Of a DNA stretch of 64,000 nucleotides, positions 1 through 12,663 are shown in pieces (positions within the stretch are counted from its first letter, which is position 1; each line of letters begins with the position of its first letter). The notes below the pieces were generated by a model. It did not search any database. It had not been told where the DNA came from and saw only the letters and a list, made by a program, of their open reading frames with translations. The translations under genes were made by a program, and so were the position numbers. This stretch comes from Mesaphorura yosii (Eukaryota; Arthropoda; Collembola; Poduromorpha; Tullbergiidae), in contig WIXG01000006.1 of NCBI GenBank assembly GCA_009869945.1, positions 62,001 to 126,000 on the forward strand. Direction: 5' to 3'.

Positions 1-3000
1 TTTGTCAATGTTTGTTTTTGCGACTAATTTAGAATTATCTGCACACACTTTCATTGCGAAGGTCTCTTTGTCTGTTTCTCTGATGTTGATTATAAAAAGG
101 TTCCGATTTATAAAGATGCTTTCAAAACACCAAAACACTTTTGCCTGTAGAAAGAAACATGCAAACTCTGCGAAATATCATGCATTCAGTGTCTTATGCG
201 AAATACGAATCTAAGTCGATTCAAACTTCAGACATTCACAGAAACATCCGAGCTCAAATAGAATGTACGCAAGTGATATTCGTATATATTTTGTAAGATT
301 TACGAACTAAGCGGCGACAGCCGTTGTTTACTTTTGCAGAGCTTAGTTGAGACCTGAAACTGAGACGCTGCAAAAAACGTAATTAAAATTGAAAGTTTGT
401 TGAGGTATTATTGACGTCGACGTGCGAGGTGTAAATTTGGTTATTGTTTCTGCACGTTTTCAAAATTAAACTTTTTTGCACTCCAGTTCGCTGCTAAATT
501 CACACGCGGAGGCAAATAAAGGTGAATCAAATTCGCGACTAGGAAAGCACAAGTCTAAGGTGCACTTAATATCATCATTTTTGCCATGCTATGCATAAAG
601 TGTGAGCAAAGCGGCTTGGCAAAACGAGGGTGCGAATTCTCAATTGGAGGCAGGGGCTGTCAGGCTCAAATAATCATTCGACATGAACCTCATGCTCGGG
701 TATAATTCTTTCTTGTGTTTAGTTCTTATGTACACGAATTCGTTAATCAATTTTCTCTCATTTAATTATAGCGGCACGAGTTGTCTGCGTTGTTATTCTA
801 CTGCGCTAATGAGTTGTCATCAACTTATTGAGAATTATCTACTATTGTGTTCGAAGAATCATTGATTTATCGAGTACCACAAAAAGCACGCTACTTCGCG
901 TGTGGTCGTCTGAAAACACGCATCACGTGGCGCCCCGAGTTTAATTTCGCGAATTTAAGTTAACACCGCACTTGTGTCTGGTGAGAAGTTGAGTAATCAC
1001 GAAAATGCATGACTAGGACTTATTATTCTGTGATTATTTGGCTAATCTGAGGAATCCGTTGTTATAAATCATTCACGTATACAAAGAATCAAAGGGCCAT
1101 TGTGTCCACGTTAGTATGTCACTTGCCTACTTGAATTGTGTTGCTGCGCAATCTTCGCCGCATCTTCACTTTTCGATTCATTTGAGATTCGGCAAACCTC
1201 TTCTTTTGTATTCTTTACTACCTGTCTATTGAATTGGAGTACTTTCAAGACTCTGACTGGGGTGCCTCTTTTTTCGTAAGACTGGTGATTTTTATGTTAT
1301 GTCATCCGCGAAGGCATTTGACATGAATAAACTGATTTAGCATAATAAAGATGATGTAAACAAGGATAAGGCACAGACGCAGCTTGCCCTTTCATCACAT
1401 CACAACAACGTAGATCAAATTTTAGTGGGTGCTTCTTCCCGGTTATGTGTACATTTCCTTTCGCTTATGACTTCTTAAATAACGGCCTGAATATTTTATG
1501 TTATGAAGCAAGAACTCTCGAGTGAATTGCACCATCATACCTCATTCATCGTAAACCTTCCATTTCGCATTCGCTTGTAGTTCACGATAATAATTCACGT
1601 AACCCGAGATCTGACGCGTACGTAATTAAAATATGGCCAACTTCTTTGACAATCATTGGTTGCCAGTTATATGCAAAAATGCTTCCAAATTGAAACCTTT
1701 TTCTGGATAAGGAAACAGATTGTCATCTGATATGTACAGTCGCCACATTATGACAAAGCGAATTTAATTACACGTTTCCTTTCAGCCACTGCGTAATGGA
1801 TGTCGAATGTCCTGATTATGTCAATATCTGAATCGAGTGCATTCGCCAAATAATTGAAAAGCGGCATAAAAGCTTTAATAATAAGTGACGATGATTGGAT
1901 TGGATTTGCGGAAACAATAAAACTAATCTCAATCGCAACCTTTAAAAAGTGCAAGTACATGCGTGTAATTGAAAGGAGTAATAAGGAAACGAAACTAAGT
2001 CGCCGTACACGACACTCGCATTGACCAAGGAATCAAATTGAGGTTGCTGCGCCTAGTTTACCTTCAACATGTCTGATGCCTGATGCACTTAAAATGCATT
2101 CCTTCATCAAAGCACTTACATAACATTCGGCTGAGAATGATCGACAATGATTGACTTGTTGTACGGCACTTGTTAAATACCTGTTTCTTGGTTGTCAGTT
2201 GTCAGTAATTGGTTTATTGGCGCACAATGCTCTAAGTTATTATGTATTGGCGGTTTAATTGCTGCGGTTAGCCTGAAGTTTGAGCTTACGCAATGCCCCT
2301 ACATACCTTGCAAAATTGTTGGCGGATTTCATCATACATCCGAACCACCAACGAAATCCAATCATTGTAACGATAATTAAGAACCTTTGCTTCATTAAAA
2401 TCGACGCAGCTCCCTGAGACTCGATTCCAAATTAAACTTCAGCCAAGTAAGCAAAGAGTTTTCGTGAACAAAAATCAGAATAGTCGAATTCATTGAGTTT
2501 GAAAAATGCATTCATTGTTGTAAAGTTTTTGTGTTGTTGCCGGTGTTCTTCCTAATTACACATTGAATTATGACAAATTGGATTACATTGTTACACAAAT
2601 ACAAATGCAAATACAAATGTTCATGTCGTACTTCAATTCGCGTTGCGTCTTGGTCTTGTGGTACGGACTCTGCCGTGCGCGTGCCTATTTTGCTGTCGAG
2701 TTTGTGGCAGGTGACAAGTATTATCGTAATTAATTGTGATGATGAGCAAATTTCTGTAAAATGCAATAACGTTACTGCAAGAATACTCACAAGTGAGAAT
2801 GTTTGTTTTCGATTAGTTTCTTGATTGTTGATTGTGTACATGCACTTTAACAATATAGTACAAAACGATGCAATCCATTATCGTAGTTGGCGTTGAGTCA
2901 AATGCGATAAAGTTAACATACCTGCGAGCTTTAAGTGTTGGCACATCAAAAATGAATGAAAGAAGCTCGTAAATGATGATACTCAACCCCTGAGCAATAA

Positions 3001-6000
3001 AGAATCGTGGCATTAATTTAGTTTTAAGATCCATTTCTACTCTGGTTGAAATTTTTTGAAAGTGGAATGAAATTCAGCTTTTACGTTGACTGGCGACCAC
3101 GATTATTGACGAAGAATGCAGTTTATTCCCGCGGACTATTGACGAAAGTATAAAGCAGTCGCTAGTGCGGCAGCGACTGTATTAGCGACAATAGCACGGA
3201 CTGAGGCGTTGTTTGATCGTATTTTGAAGAGTCGAGGCCGAAGTTCATAGACTTGGAGGGGGATAACACCGAGATCAGGGCATGAAAATGCGAGGCGTCT
3301 CCACAAACAGAAAGTAATATTGCCAAGCATCTCTTGAACTAGTTTGTATTTGTTTTGATCGATGCGGCAACTAATTAGCACAAAGTATTTGCGACATTAA
3401 TGCACCATTTACCACCCGTTACATAATGGACATTATCTTTGCTTGGCTGTAAGTCGACTTTGCCTTGTTCCACATGGATGCAAATAAACTGGTGCCGTTT
3501 TACTAAACAGGTATTCTTGACATAAGTAATCGGCAAATGTCGCAGGTAATGACAAAATATGACGCAACAAACGCTTCATTTCATCCGCACCATACTTAGA
3601 AACAGTTATTTATTTTCATTAATTAAATCCCAGCCGCAGCGCTGTATATCTGTCAATAATGTTAATAGCACTCAATATAAATATGGTGTCATCTTCACTT
3701 CTCTCACCATCCGACTTGGGCAGAGACCTTGAGAGTTGAATCGAGTGATCTCAATTTCAGCTTTCATCCTTCCACCGGCTCTGCACTGTTCATGTTGAGC
3801 AACGGAAGTACGGATGAAAGGGGTTTGTCCACTCGTCCACGACTACATGACAAACGAGAGGACTAAAACAGGGATAGGAATCAGCCAACTAGATTCTGTT
3901 ACTACCATTACAAGCACTGACGGATGTCTGCAACTTATCACATCATGGAATTGTTGATTTTACGACCATACTAATTGCATTTAGTGTTTGTCAGTCACTC
4001 TGATTACAATGGCGAACACTCACTCGCCGAAAAGTGAAATGGACTCGAAATAATACTTTACTTTGCCATTGACGTTCGCAACCTCAAACGTACGAGTTTT
4101 CTATTTGCTAGCATTTCCAAATTGTGATGGTGCAAGCCAGGACCCACGCATGTTCTAAATCCATGGGGAAATGAAGATGAATTGTCTAAAATGAATACGC
4201 TCGAGCTTGGCACTGCAAGGTTTCAGCCGCCTTAACATAAACACAACACGGGATTTAATAACGTTAATTGAACACGCTTTGCGTTTCCTTGTGTAAGGAT
4301 GAAGGCTGTCTATTCGTGGAACTCATTCATTCGCGGTTTATTTACACCTGTTATTAGAGCAATTACTCCACGGTTGACGCTTAAACTGGTTATTACTGTA
4401 ATTGTTATTGCTTGGTAATGAATTCATCGCGAGAGTATATGAACGGAAACACATTATTAATGTTTACAGTAGCGATATGGGCGAGTTTTTCTTGACAATA
4501 ACGTCATTGTTTAATATGGCACATTAACCTACCTGCTTCTTCAACCTAATCAATTATTAACGTCAATTTTTGTCTGCAACACTGTCTGCGAATTCCCACT
4601 AGCTTATTAAAGCATTCTGACTTTAAGACGGCTTTGTCCATTTTTGTATGAGCACGAATGATCCAATTTCACTGGGCCGCGTCCTGGAAACGAAAAATGA
4701 TGAGATTTTAGGATGACGTTTCAAGTTTCAGTCTTTTATACTAATAAAATTTCAAGTCACAGTTCCGAATTCAGACAGGAGATGTGCCTTTCTCAAGCTT
4801 CTCGTCTCCGTCATACTTTTCATGAACCTCAAGCAACAAACTTAAGATTAACTTAGCGCACAGCATGAAGACCACGCAGTAATAACAATAATTTTCCGTC
4901 GAATGAATGGTCGAATGACTTTTGCTCGACTTCAGCATAGAATTAGCCTTTGGGACTAAACAAATAGAAAATGCCGCGAAGAGGCCGTAAAGAAAATTAG
5001 AAATCATGGCTCGTGCTCTCGGCTGTTAAAACAATTTATTGCGGCTTAATTCTCTTAATGGGATTACCTCGATTTTAGAAGGACAACTCCATTTAAATGA
5101 TAATCTTTCTGACTGACAATCTCTACAGCCTAGCCATTCACAATAATTCTCATCTTCTAGGATTGTAATCGTGTCGCAGTCCATCCCATGAATTGGCTCT
5201 TCTCCTCCCTTTTCAATTGTCATTTCTGCCTATCTCACTCGTAATACACTACTTTGAAGCTATCGTCGAGAAGCAGATTAGATCTGCATCTGTATTATGG
5301 CAGTCAAAACAAGCCGGCTAGAAAATAACAGTAACCATTCCTGCAGCAAATTTTCTTTGCGACAGTTATGGTTCTTCAACAACTGTGTGGTACGCATCGA
5401 CGGCTGTTTTACATGAGCATGTGAATTTTCACAATTCTCACCTATCTCAACGCTAACATCAATTGCGGGTCTTGATCTTACGCTACACAAATTAACTGCC
5501 GACTTCAAGTGTAGAGCAGATCAGTATAAAGTTGCATCACTTGTCGGTCTGAGCTAAATTATTGTCTCCTCATGGAAAACGTGCATTCATATTGTTGAAA
5601 ATTCCTGTCCTATGCCATATGAAATCCTCATTCTTATCTTTTGTGATATGTGAGAAAAGCTTTAATTGCCGCGTGCTTCTCTATTCGATAAGATCTTTCT
5701 TCCTTCACGCACCTCGAGGACACAGCTTAGCATCCGTGTGAACTGTCGTATGGACAAATGGACAAGTAGCAAAGACAATGTGAACATTATGCCATTCAAA
5801 GCGCACACGTAATGAACTGCTCGGAAAACGTGAAATATTTATGCTTTATCAGAAAGGCTTTGATTTTTTACAAGCTAATTGAAAGAAACAGAAAGTGAAA
5901 TCAAATTTTATGCTTTATGTAACAGTTCAGGTCTGCATGGCATAATTCAAAATTAAGTTCGGCACTAAACATTAGTTGAATGCAGCTCAATTAATATGTA

Positions 6001-6142
6001 AATTATCAGCCCATAAACGGAATCATACCGTGCACCTCGTGTTATGGTCATTGTTGCATTCGCCGTACAGGCGCACTTGCTGCAACGCTACATGTGCGTA
6101 CAAGTGGTAATAGAATTTGACGTTTTCAATTTCTCTCTGCAG
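1..6142. other. Non-coding stretch, no exon recognised
   Basis: About 6 kb of AT-rich sequence with only short open frames whose composition does not look protein-like. The leishmanolysin-like gene to the right starts mid-protein at 6143, so its signal-peptide exon(s) and promoter should lie here or further left. I looked for a Cys/His-rich leader exon ending in a suitable donor and did not find one. A short tandem of ACAAAT-like units sits near 2594-2619, and a TGACGTC (CRE-like) motif near 411-417 has no further support. Confidence 0.6.
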
Positions 6143-9100
6143 GTAATTCATGGAGCCTTCATCGAACCAGCGCACGTCATGAAAAAGCGAAGCATTGACC
6201 AACAGCTGAGGATCTACTTGCACTACGACGAAAGCGTTGAGAGGTATGCACGAAACAGAGTTTTTAACACCTCTTCTGGTGCTTCAAGAGGAAATTCCTT
6301 TGCACTAATCAAGTGCCGTTGCCTTTTCTATTTTTGAATGCTTTGATTTATGTGAAATTAACACGCATTCTTTCTGTCTATTTCGAATGGCTCTCGATTT
6401 CCGGTACTTGGTCTCTCAACGCAATTGACACACATCAGTTTGGATGCTGAGCAACGTGATCTCATAAAAGTAAGGCTTGATTTTGCAAAAAAAATGCGTA
6501 GAACGCGACCAAGATAGAATTCATTTAGCCGGTCATTGCATTCTGCTCTTTCTAATTTTTTGCACTCGAATTTGTGCAGCGATCGACAAAGATAACGATA
6601 CGATAAACTTTCTAACGTGAAATACGTGAATGAGTTGTGATAATTCGGCTGCATTTAACAGATTACGGATTTAACGCATGCAGTTTGGTTTTACGTTGCA
6701 ATTCACTTAACGGCTTATAACGCTCACGCCGCAGATACAGATGCAAGTGAGACTATGAATTTTAAATCTGCAAACCACGTTCTGCTTAATAAGTCGCATC
6801 GAAAATAGGTCAGAAATAGATCGGCCCACACGAACGCATGCACTTCAGCAAAACGTTAACAGTTGGAGGATGCACGATCTAAACTTTTGTTCTAACTGCA
6901 TCAGCAATGAGTGACCAGGGGATTTTCACTTTCGATTTCTTGTTTGAGAATACTGCGGGCAGTGGAATGCAGATTTCCTTTCTCCCAATTTAGAATCTAG
7001 CAACGCAATTCAATGTTTTGATTGTGGCTGACAATTTTATCACCGTCAAGATCGGAGTCTTTTGTAGTTGTATTTGGATCGTGCATTGTAAGACAGGTGC
7101 GTCATTCTCATTGCATGCATCTGCGATTACGGAACTCGCATTAATTTGCTGTGTATTGTTCCCACTGGCATAACGGAGTGCAGAAAAGAAAGGACTGTAA
7201 ACGTGATTCTGAAACTGCATTCTATTCTGTCGGACGTGGGCGTTTCGTCAGTATTATCGTCATCATCGCAATCGATTATTTACACGCAGATTTTTATAAC
7301 AAAGCGCCGGCGATCACAATTCTTCTCCAAGCAGGTTGCCTGCTCGAACTGGGGCAATAAGCTTGCTATGATTCACGAATCCAATTTTCATGACAATGAT
7401 TCCGTATTTAATCGTTTGTAGGAAGTCGTTTTGCCGAACGCGGTGGAGTACTGGCAAGATGCACTCATGGTACGCAGGACTGAAAATGCAATCTTGCTAA
7501 ACAGGTAATTTCTCTCGCCAGTCACAAACCTCTCGAGTGAGCTTACGTCATGCACTCCCATATGACCTTTTGCCGTTCGTTCGCAGGCGCTGTCCAAATC
7601 AGCAGGTGTACTACAAGCCAGAGGATCCGTTTCCATACTGTCGGGACCACTGTGAAGATAGAACCATGTGCGGAGAGGTGGAAGTCCCAGAACAACATCT
7701 AGATGTAATGCTATAGGATGCAAGATTACAATTTCGTTTAACATTGACTAATTGAATATGACATTGATGTGTTCAGATATGCCGGGTCTGCGATGGCAAC
7801 GGCCGTCAGTGCGGGGATGCCGTAAACAGCACGGCAGGGGAAGGCATTGCTGAAGCCGATTTTGTATTTTACGTATCCGCAAGGCAAACTCACCGCTGCA
7901 AGCATGGCTTCACAGTCGCTTATGCGGCTCACTGCCAACAAGAATCAGCCCTGGATAGGTGAAATATATGAGATCTTGTAAAAAAAAACCTGGCGTCTGG
8001 CGTGTACATGATTATTTCTGATCGCTTAGACCAATCGCTGGCCATGCCAACTTGTGTCCAAAGAGTATTAGTACTAAGCCTCAAGAACTCGATACTTTAA
8101 TATCCACCGTCAAGCACGAAATTCTCCACGCTCTTGGTTTCTCAGTCTCGCTCTACGCGTTCTTTCGCGATGACAATGGCGACCCACTCACGCTGCGAGA
8201 CGCGAAAGGAAAACCACCACTCAACGAGCAGTAAGCGTAAAGTCATTTGAAAACTAATTACTAATTATCTGTCACTAATTAAATGTGTATCTTGTGCAGA
8301 ATGCAAGCAAGGCAGTGGAGTAACAGGACTATTCGCACCATTGAACGTCCAGATTGGAAAGTTCTGAATGGTGTGGTGACAAGAAAAATGAATATGATTG
8401 TTACTCCGCGAGTGGTTGAAGAAGTCAGAAAGCACTTCGACTGTCCTACTTTGGAGGGTGCGGAACTGGAAGATCAGGGAGAAGAAGGGACAGCTATGAC
8501 ACACTGGGAGAAGCGAATATTCGAGGTACCACATCTTTACTTTCTTTACAACAATAATTGATTGCGTTGAGTTGACTAAATATCCTCATCTAATATTTCA
8601 GAATGAAGCAATGACTGGAACCCACACGCAAAATCCTGTATACTCGCGAATAACTTTGGCACTCATGGAAGACACTGGCTGGTATCGAGCAAACTACGAT
8701 AGGGCACAGAATTTAGTGTGGGGACATGGCCTCGGCTGCAATTTCGTGAAGAAGTCTTGCATGGAATGGATTTCCGATACAACAAAGCTGTAAGAACTTA
8801 AGCCACAGTTACGATATGAAACGAGTCATTTGCTAATTGCTAAACTAAACGTCTTTTCTGGTTTCCAGTGGCAAGGACCCGTTGCCCTACTGCAACAAAG
8901 TAAAGTCTGAACCTCTTGAAACACAATGCACCGATGACTACACTTCTGTCGCTTTGTGTAATCTGGTGAAATACAATTCTGAACTTCCACCTCAATACAG
9001 GGTATGTGAGAACCATTTATTGATTATACTTGCAATCGCAGACTGTAAAACAAGATGCTGTATTGCAGAATTTTGAATTTCTGCCGAGTGTCTCTGTTGA

Positions 9101-9916
9101 AAATGTCTCATATTATGGTGGGTCGGTTCTACTTGCGGACTACTGTCCATACATTCAAGAGTTTACTTGGCGTGCTAATACTGTTATAATTCGCGGATCG
9201 CATTGCTACTACGAGGAGAATAATCCTGGTAATTACAACTATAGAGAGATTGTATTTTGGTATATTTTATACTCTGACTGAGGATGTGGGTTTATACAGA
9301 AACGGAGAAGAACTTTGCTCTCGAAGAGTACGGAAATAGTTCTAAATGCTTTTACCACACGAAAGACATGTGGGAGGAGAGGTCCTGCCATCAGAAGAGG
9401 CAATGGCAGCACTGGGGGTCTGGGTGCTACAAGTATGAATGCACTGAAGGGCTACTTCGTATCATCGTAAGTGGCCTCCATTTTCTCTAATTTCTCATTT
9501 CACAAACCAATGGCTTCTCATAAGTGATGTAATGTCCTTGTATTTCAAGGTTGCCAATCGTACTTTTACATGTACTTATCCCGGCCAAGAGTTGCGGATC
9601 CAGCTAATTGCCAACGGCTGGCTGCATCAGGGTGGACTTAAATGTCCCAACTGTACTGACCTTTGTGATGTAAGTCCGTTTGAGCGTGGGCATAGATATG
9701 TATTATATATAGGCAAGCATTGGTTGTACGTTGTAATCGTCGTGAAATTTTCAGGACTGCAGTGGGGATGGCTTAAACGATGTAGCCAGCGCAGAGTATC
9801 CTAAAGACGTCCTCCGTTGCGGAAGCCTCAACTTGTCAGGCCATTCTCCAACTGTGCTACTTTGGCTAATGTTGTCATTCAGTATCCTCTGTAAGGCTTT
9901 GAGAGTCATTAATTAA
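6143..9916 (+). CDS. LMLN: Leishmanolysin-like zinc metalloprotease (invadolysin), 5' partial
   Basis: This is a metzincin peptidase of family M8, the animal invadolysin/LMLN. Exons read: 6143-6243, 7422-7504, 7587-7704, 7777-7958, 8030-8230, 8300-8525, 8602-8789, 8869-9001, 9069-9238, 9300-9466, 9550-9669, 9755-9916. The zinc motif HEILH is at 8115-8129. Further on come a THTQN histidine, the likely third zinc ligand, and the [10 protein letters not shown] Met-turn. Many cysteines are conserved, as in the YYGGSV-LADYCPY region. The C-terminus ends in a hydrophobic run ([14 protein letters not shown]), fitting the GPI or membrane anchor known for the family. Phases close at all junctions except between 6243 and 7422, where roughly ten residues expected from the family are missing, so a micro-exon there was not found. 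The signal peptide and start codon lie outside the recognised exons. Identity is very secure; the 5' end is incomplete. Confidence 0.93.
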
Positions 9917-10363
9917 GCTCGACTAAGAAGCATGACAGCAGACTGGAAGCTTGAAGGTCATGAGGGAGTCAGCTTAGAAGGGCGAATTTTGTCTTGACAT
10001 GTGAAGAAAGTCAAGAAAGTGTAGGATAAGTTCCAGTATACGACACACCCACAGCTTGTCACTTGTCACAATTGAGGTTTCTGCTCTACCAAAATTGAGT
10101 TAACATGAGCATGCAAACGTATACGGATGTCACAGACCTCACACGTATGTACTTATGCTGTGATACCATAAGAGCACATCGCTGTGCATTCCAATAGCTA
10201 CTTTTGTGATTTCACAGATTTTGAAGATTGTGGTGCAGAATTAAAATCTTAGGTCAAATCGGCCAAACTTAATGTTGTTGGATGTCGGTATATGCCATCC
10301 TTGTTTTGTTTGCTCGATTTATTGTCCAACTGTATGGGGTGAAATGTGAATGCAAGTTAGTCG

Positions 10364-10369
10364 AATAAA
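10364..10369 (+). terminator. Poly(A) signal after LMLN
   Basis: AATAAA lies about 450 bases after the LMLN stop codon and is the first good signal in that direction. Confidence 0.5.
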
Positions 10370-10791
10370 TCATGCTTTATATCGTTTGTTGTGTCCTCCT
10401 GTGCGTTTCCTTTTCAGAAAGCTAGGCAGAATCGGACTAGCCCGATCTGTATGGTTGGAAAACCATTTTGGCTTTTCACTATAGACCGAAAGCTGACCCT
10501 GAGATCCAGATTGGTCTCTTGGCTCCGTTGAAACTCAGTGGTCCGCCTCGTTCGTTCTGCCCTCGACTTCGCACCGCAAGCCGGAACAGAGAAACAAAGT
10601 AGACGCTATTGAAGACATTGTTGCTCATCTTTCGTCCTTAAAATGGGCCGTCGATATATTAATGTCCACAAAAAGCGGCCCTCGGCGGGCCCCAACTGGA
10701 AATTTGGTACCCACAGGTCTGAAATTTTGGTCACAGGTTCCCTAGACCTTCCCATTGCATGTGAAAACCCAAGGGGTAGCTAGTTCCACCC

Positions 10792-11311
10792 CTACTGGTA
10801 GGTTCTGGGGAATTGAACTATGAAAAGCTTTTCATTCGACGACCACCTTTCTGTGAACGTGTACGTCAGTCTGTACAGCTTTTGTCCTTTCACACTAGCA
10901 AGCTGAGTTCGGGTTGCTAAATTTATTGGGTTTTGCGCATTGAAGGAAATGCTAATTGCTTTTACATTGGACTTGAAAATACCCAGATCAGGCATCGCAT
11001 CCACTAAAAAGCGACCTAGATTACCTACTAGATTTAGCTTGTGGGCCCAAGCAGTGCACCCTGAACAATTTTGAAGGATTTCCATGCAAATCGTTAGATA
11101 AGAGCACGCTCCACAATTATTTCCAATTGAAATTTTTGCGAAACGTTTTCTGCGTCTCGCAGGTGAGAAAGTCCATGACTCTTTGGAGGACTTCTCTGCA
11201 ATTCTCCCAATCTAACTGTCGAAACATGGTAAAGCTTTTTGGTGGACTTTTCTGGAACTCCTCACAGAACAGTGCGAAATTGTCTTGTATACTAACCACG
11301 CTTCTGAACAA
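10792..11311 (-). pseudogene. Possible decayed hAT-type transposase fragment
   Basis: Two neighbouring minus-strand open frames (11311-11117 and 11085-10792) are not explained by any host gene. The second contains a WAHKLNLV segment, then about 50 residues, then ERWSS. That spacing resembles the C-x-AH-x-LNL ... TRW(S/N)S arrangement of hAT-family transposases. Stops separate the two pieces and no complete catalytic domain or terminal repeats were found, so at best this is a dead fragment. The match is a pattern judgement only. A search with the translated minus strand against transposase families would decide it. Confidence 0.3.
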
Positions 11312-12663
11312 AGCGATATTATCTTCATTCTGTTGTCCGCGCCAATTGTAATGGTGGCGATTCCTCCATTTAGATTTTAATTAGCCCATGAGTGGTATGG
11401 TACACTATGATATTACAGTCAGGAGCTGTTAGGAGTGCGCACGCCATTATACTCATTAATCATATAATCATTATACTAGATTTATTATTATTCTTATGGA
11501 GTAACCTAATTAATGTTGTGGCGTGAGCCTATTAGAATGAGAGAATGGGGAATCCATCCCTAACAGTGGCTACGGAAAATAAATCCTGACTGTTCTCAAA
11601 AAATGCTTTCATTTCTTTCAGAGTGTAAGTGGAGTGAACATGGTAGATTGCATTAAAAACTCTATTGTGACAAGGTGACAATGTCGGGTGTGGTGTGTCT
11701 GTTCAAAGGTTCTAACTTCGTTCTAAAATTGCGTCAGATTATGTAAGACATTAAGAATTAATAAAACCAACATCAACTACGTACTCTGTCGCATCTTGTC
11801 TGCGTCTTAAACTCCAATTGTCCCCCTGCATTTTCTACACTGAAGTAGGCGTAATGGCAAATATATCGTAATTCGGAACTACGAACAAGGCTTCAAGCAA
11901 CTTACTATTAGCAATATCCAATATGCAACTAAACGTAGAGGTGAAAAAAAAATTCTCGCATCAATTCTACAAGATTCTCGTTGTCATTCAGATAAATTCT
12001 AAAGTACAAACCGTTTGAATCAATCGTTTACGCATGATACGAGCGGATCATGTCTCAATGGATCAATGAGTGCGAAACGCAAACTGTGCGTTTGTTGACG
12101 CCATTGTCGGACTGTATTCATTCATTTTTCGACTGCATCGTTGGGATGGTGAGACGATTACCACTCAGTGGGCCGTGGCAAGATCCCGAACTGGTTTTTT
12201 CCCATGCATTATTAAGAGAGTAAAGATCGGCAGATCGACTTGTTCATTGGCATCATAGGCTCTGCACCGTAGGCACAACAGAGCGACGCACGTATGATGT
12301 GAGCTCGATGAGATAAAATTTACAGTTACAGTTTTGCAGTAGAAACTCAACTCAGCTGTTTGCAGTTCTCATTTGTTTTCCTGCAGAGTTCAAAGGCAAT
12401 CCTAATTGTAACAATCCCGAACTTAGCGTCAGCGAAGAATTAATTCATAATTTATGGTTAATTCTGCCAGCCGAATTCGCAGACGTCTCTGGTTAACTTC
12501 GTACAGAGCTATTAAATATCAATATTTTTTGCTGCAGTTGATGGAAGCGAATGCCAATTCCTTTCATGGATGTGAAGTGTAACTCGGCTCTGAGGGCTCT
12601 GTGCAATTTACGTACGTTCTAATTTGGGCATCAAATCAGGATTAGACAAGGTTCTGACTAGAC

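Larger units (their letters stand above)
9917..12663. other. Spacer between LMLN and KLHL18
   Basis: This holds the LMLN 3' untranslated region (to about 10390), a more GC-rich patch around 10660-10800 unlike its surroundings, a possible transposase remnant on the minus strand at 10792-11311, and then AT-rich sequence that should contain the KLHL18 promoter and 5' untranslated region. No other coding exon was recognised. Confidence 0.5.

Noticed and set aside
2512-2853. 113-residue minus-strand frame in the left non-coding stretch
   Set aside because: Overlaps a similar frame on the plus strand, has no recognisable domain, and its His/Leu/Tyr run comes from the ACAAAT tandem words.
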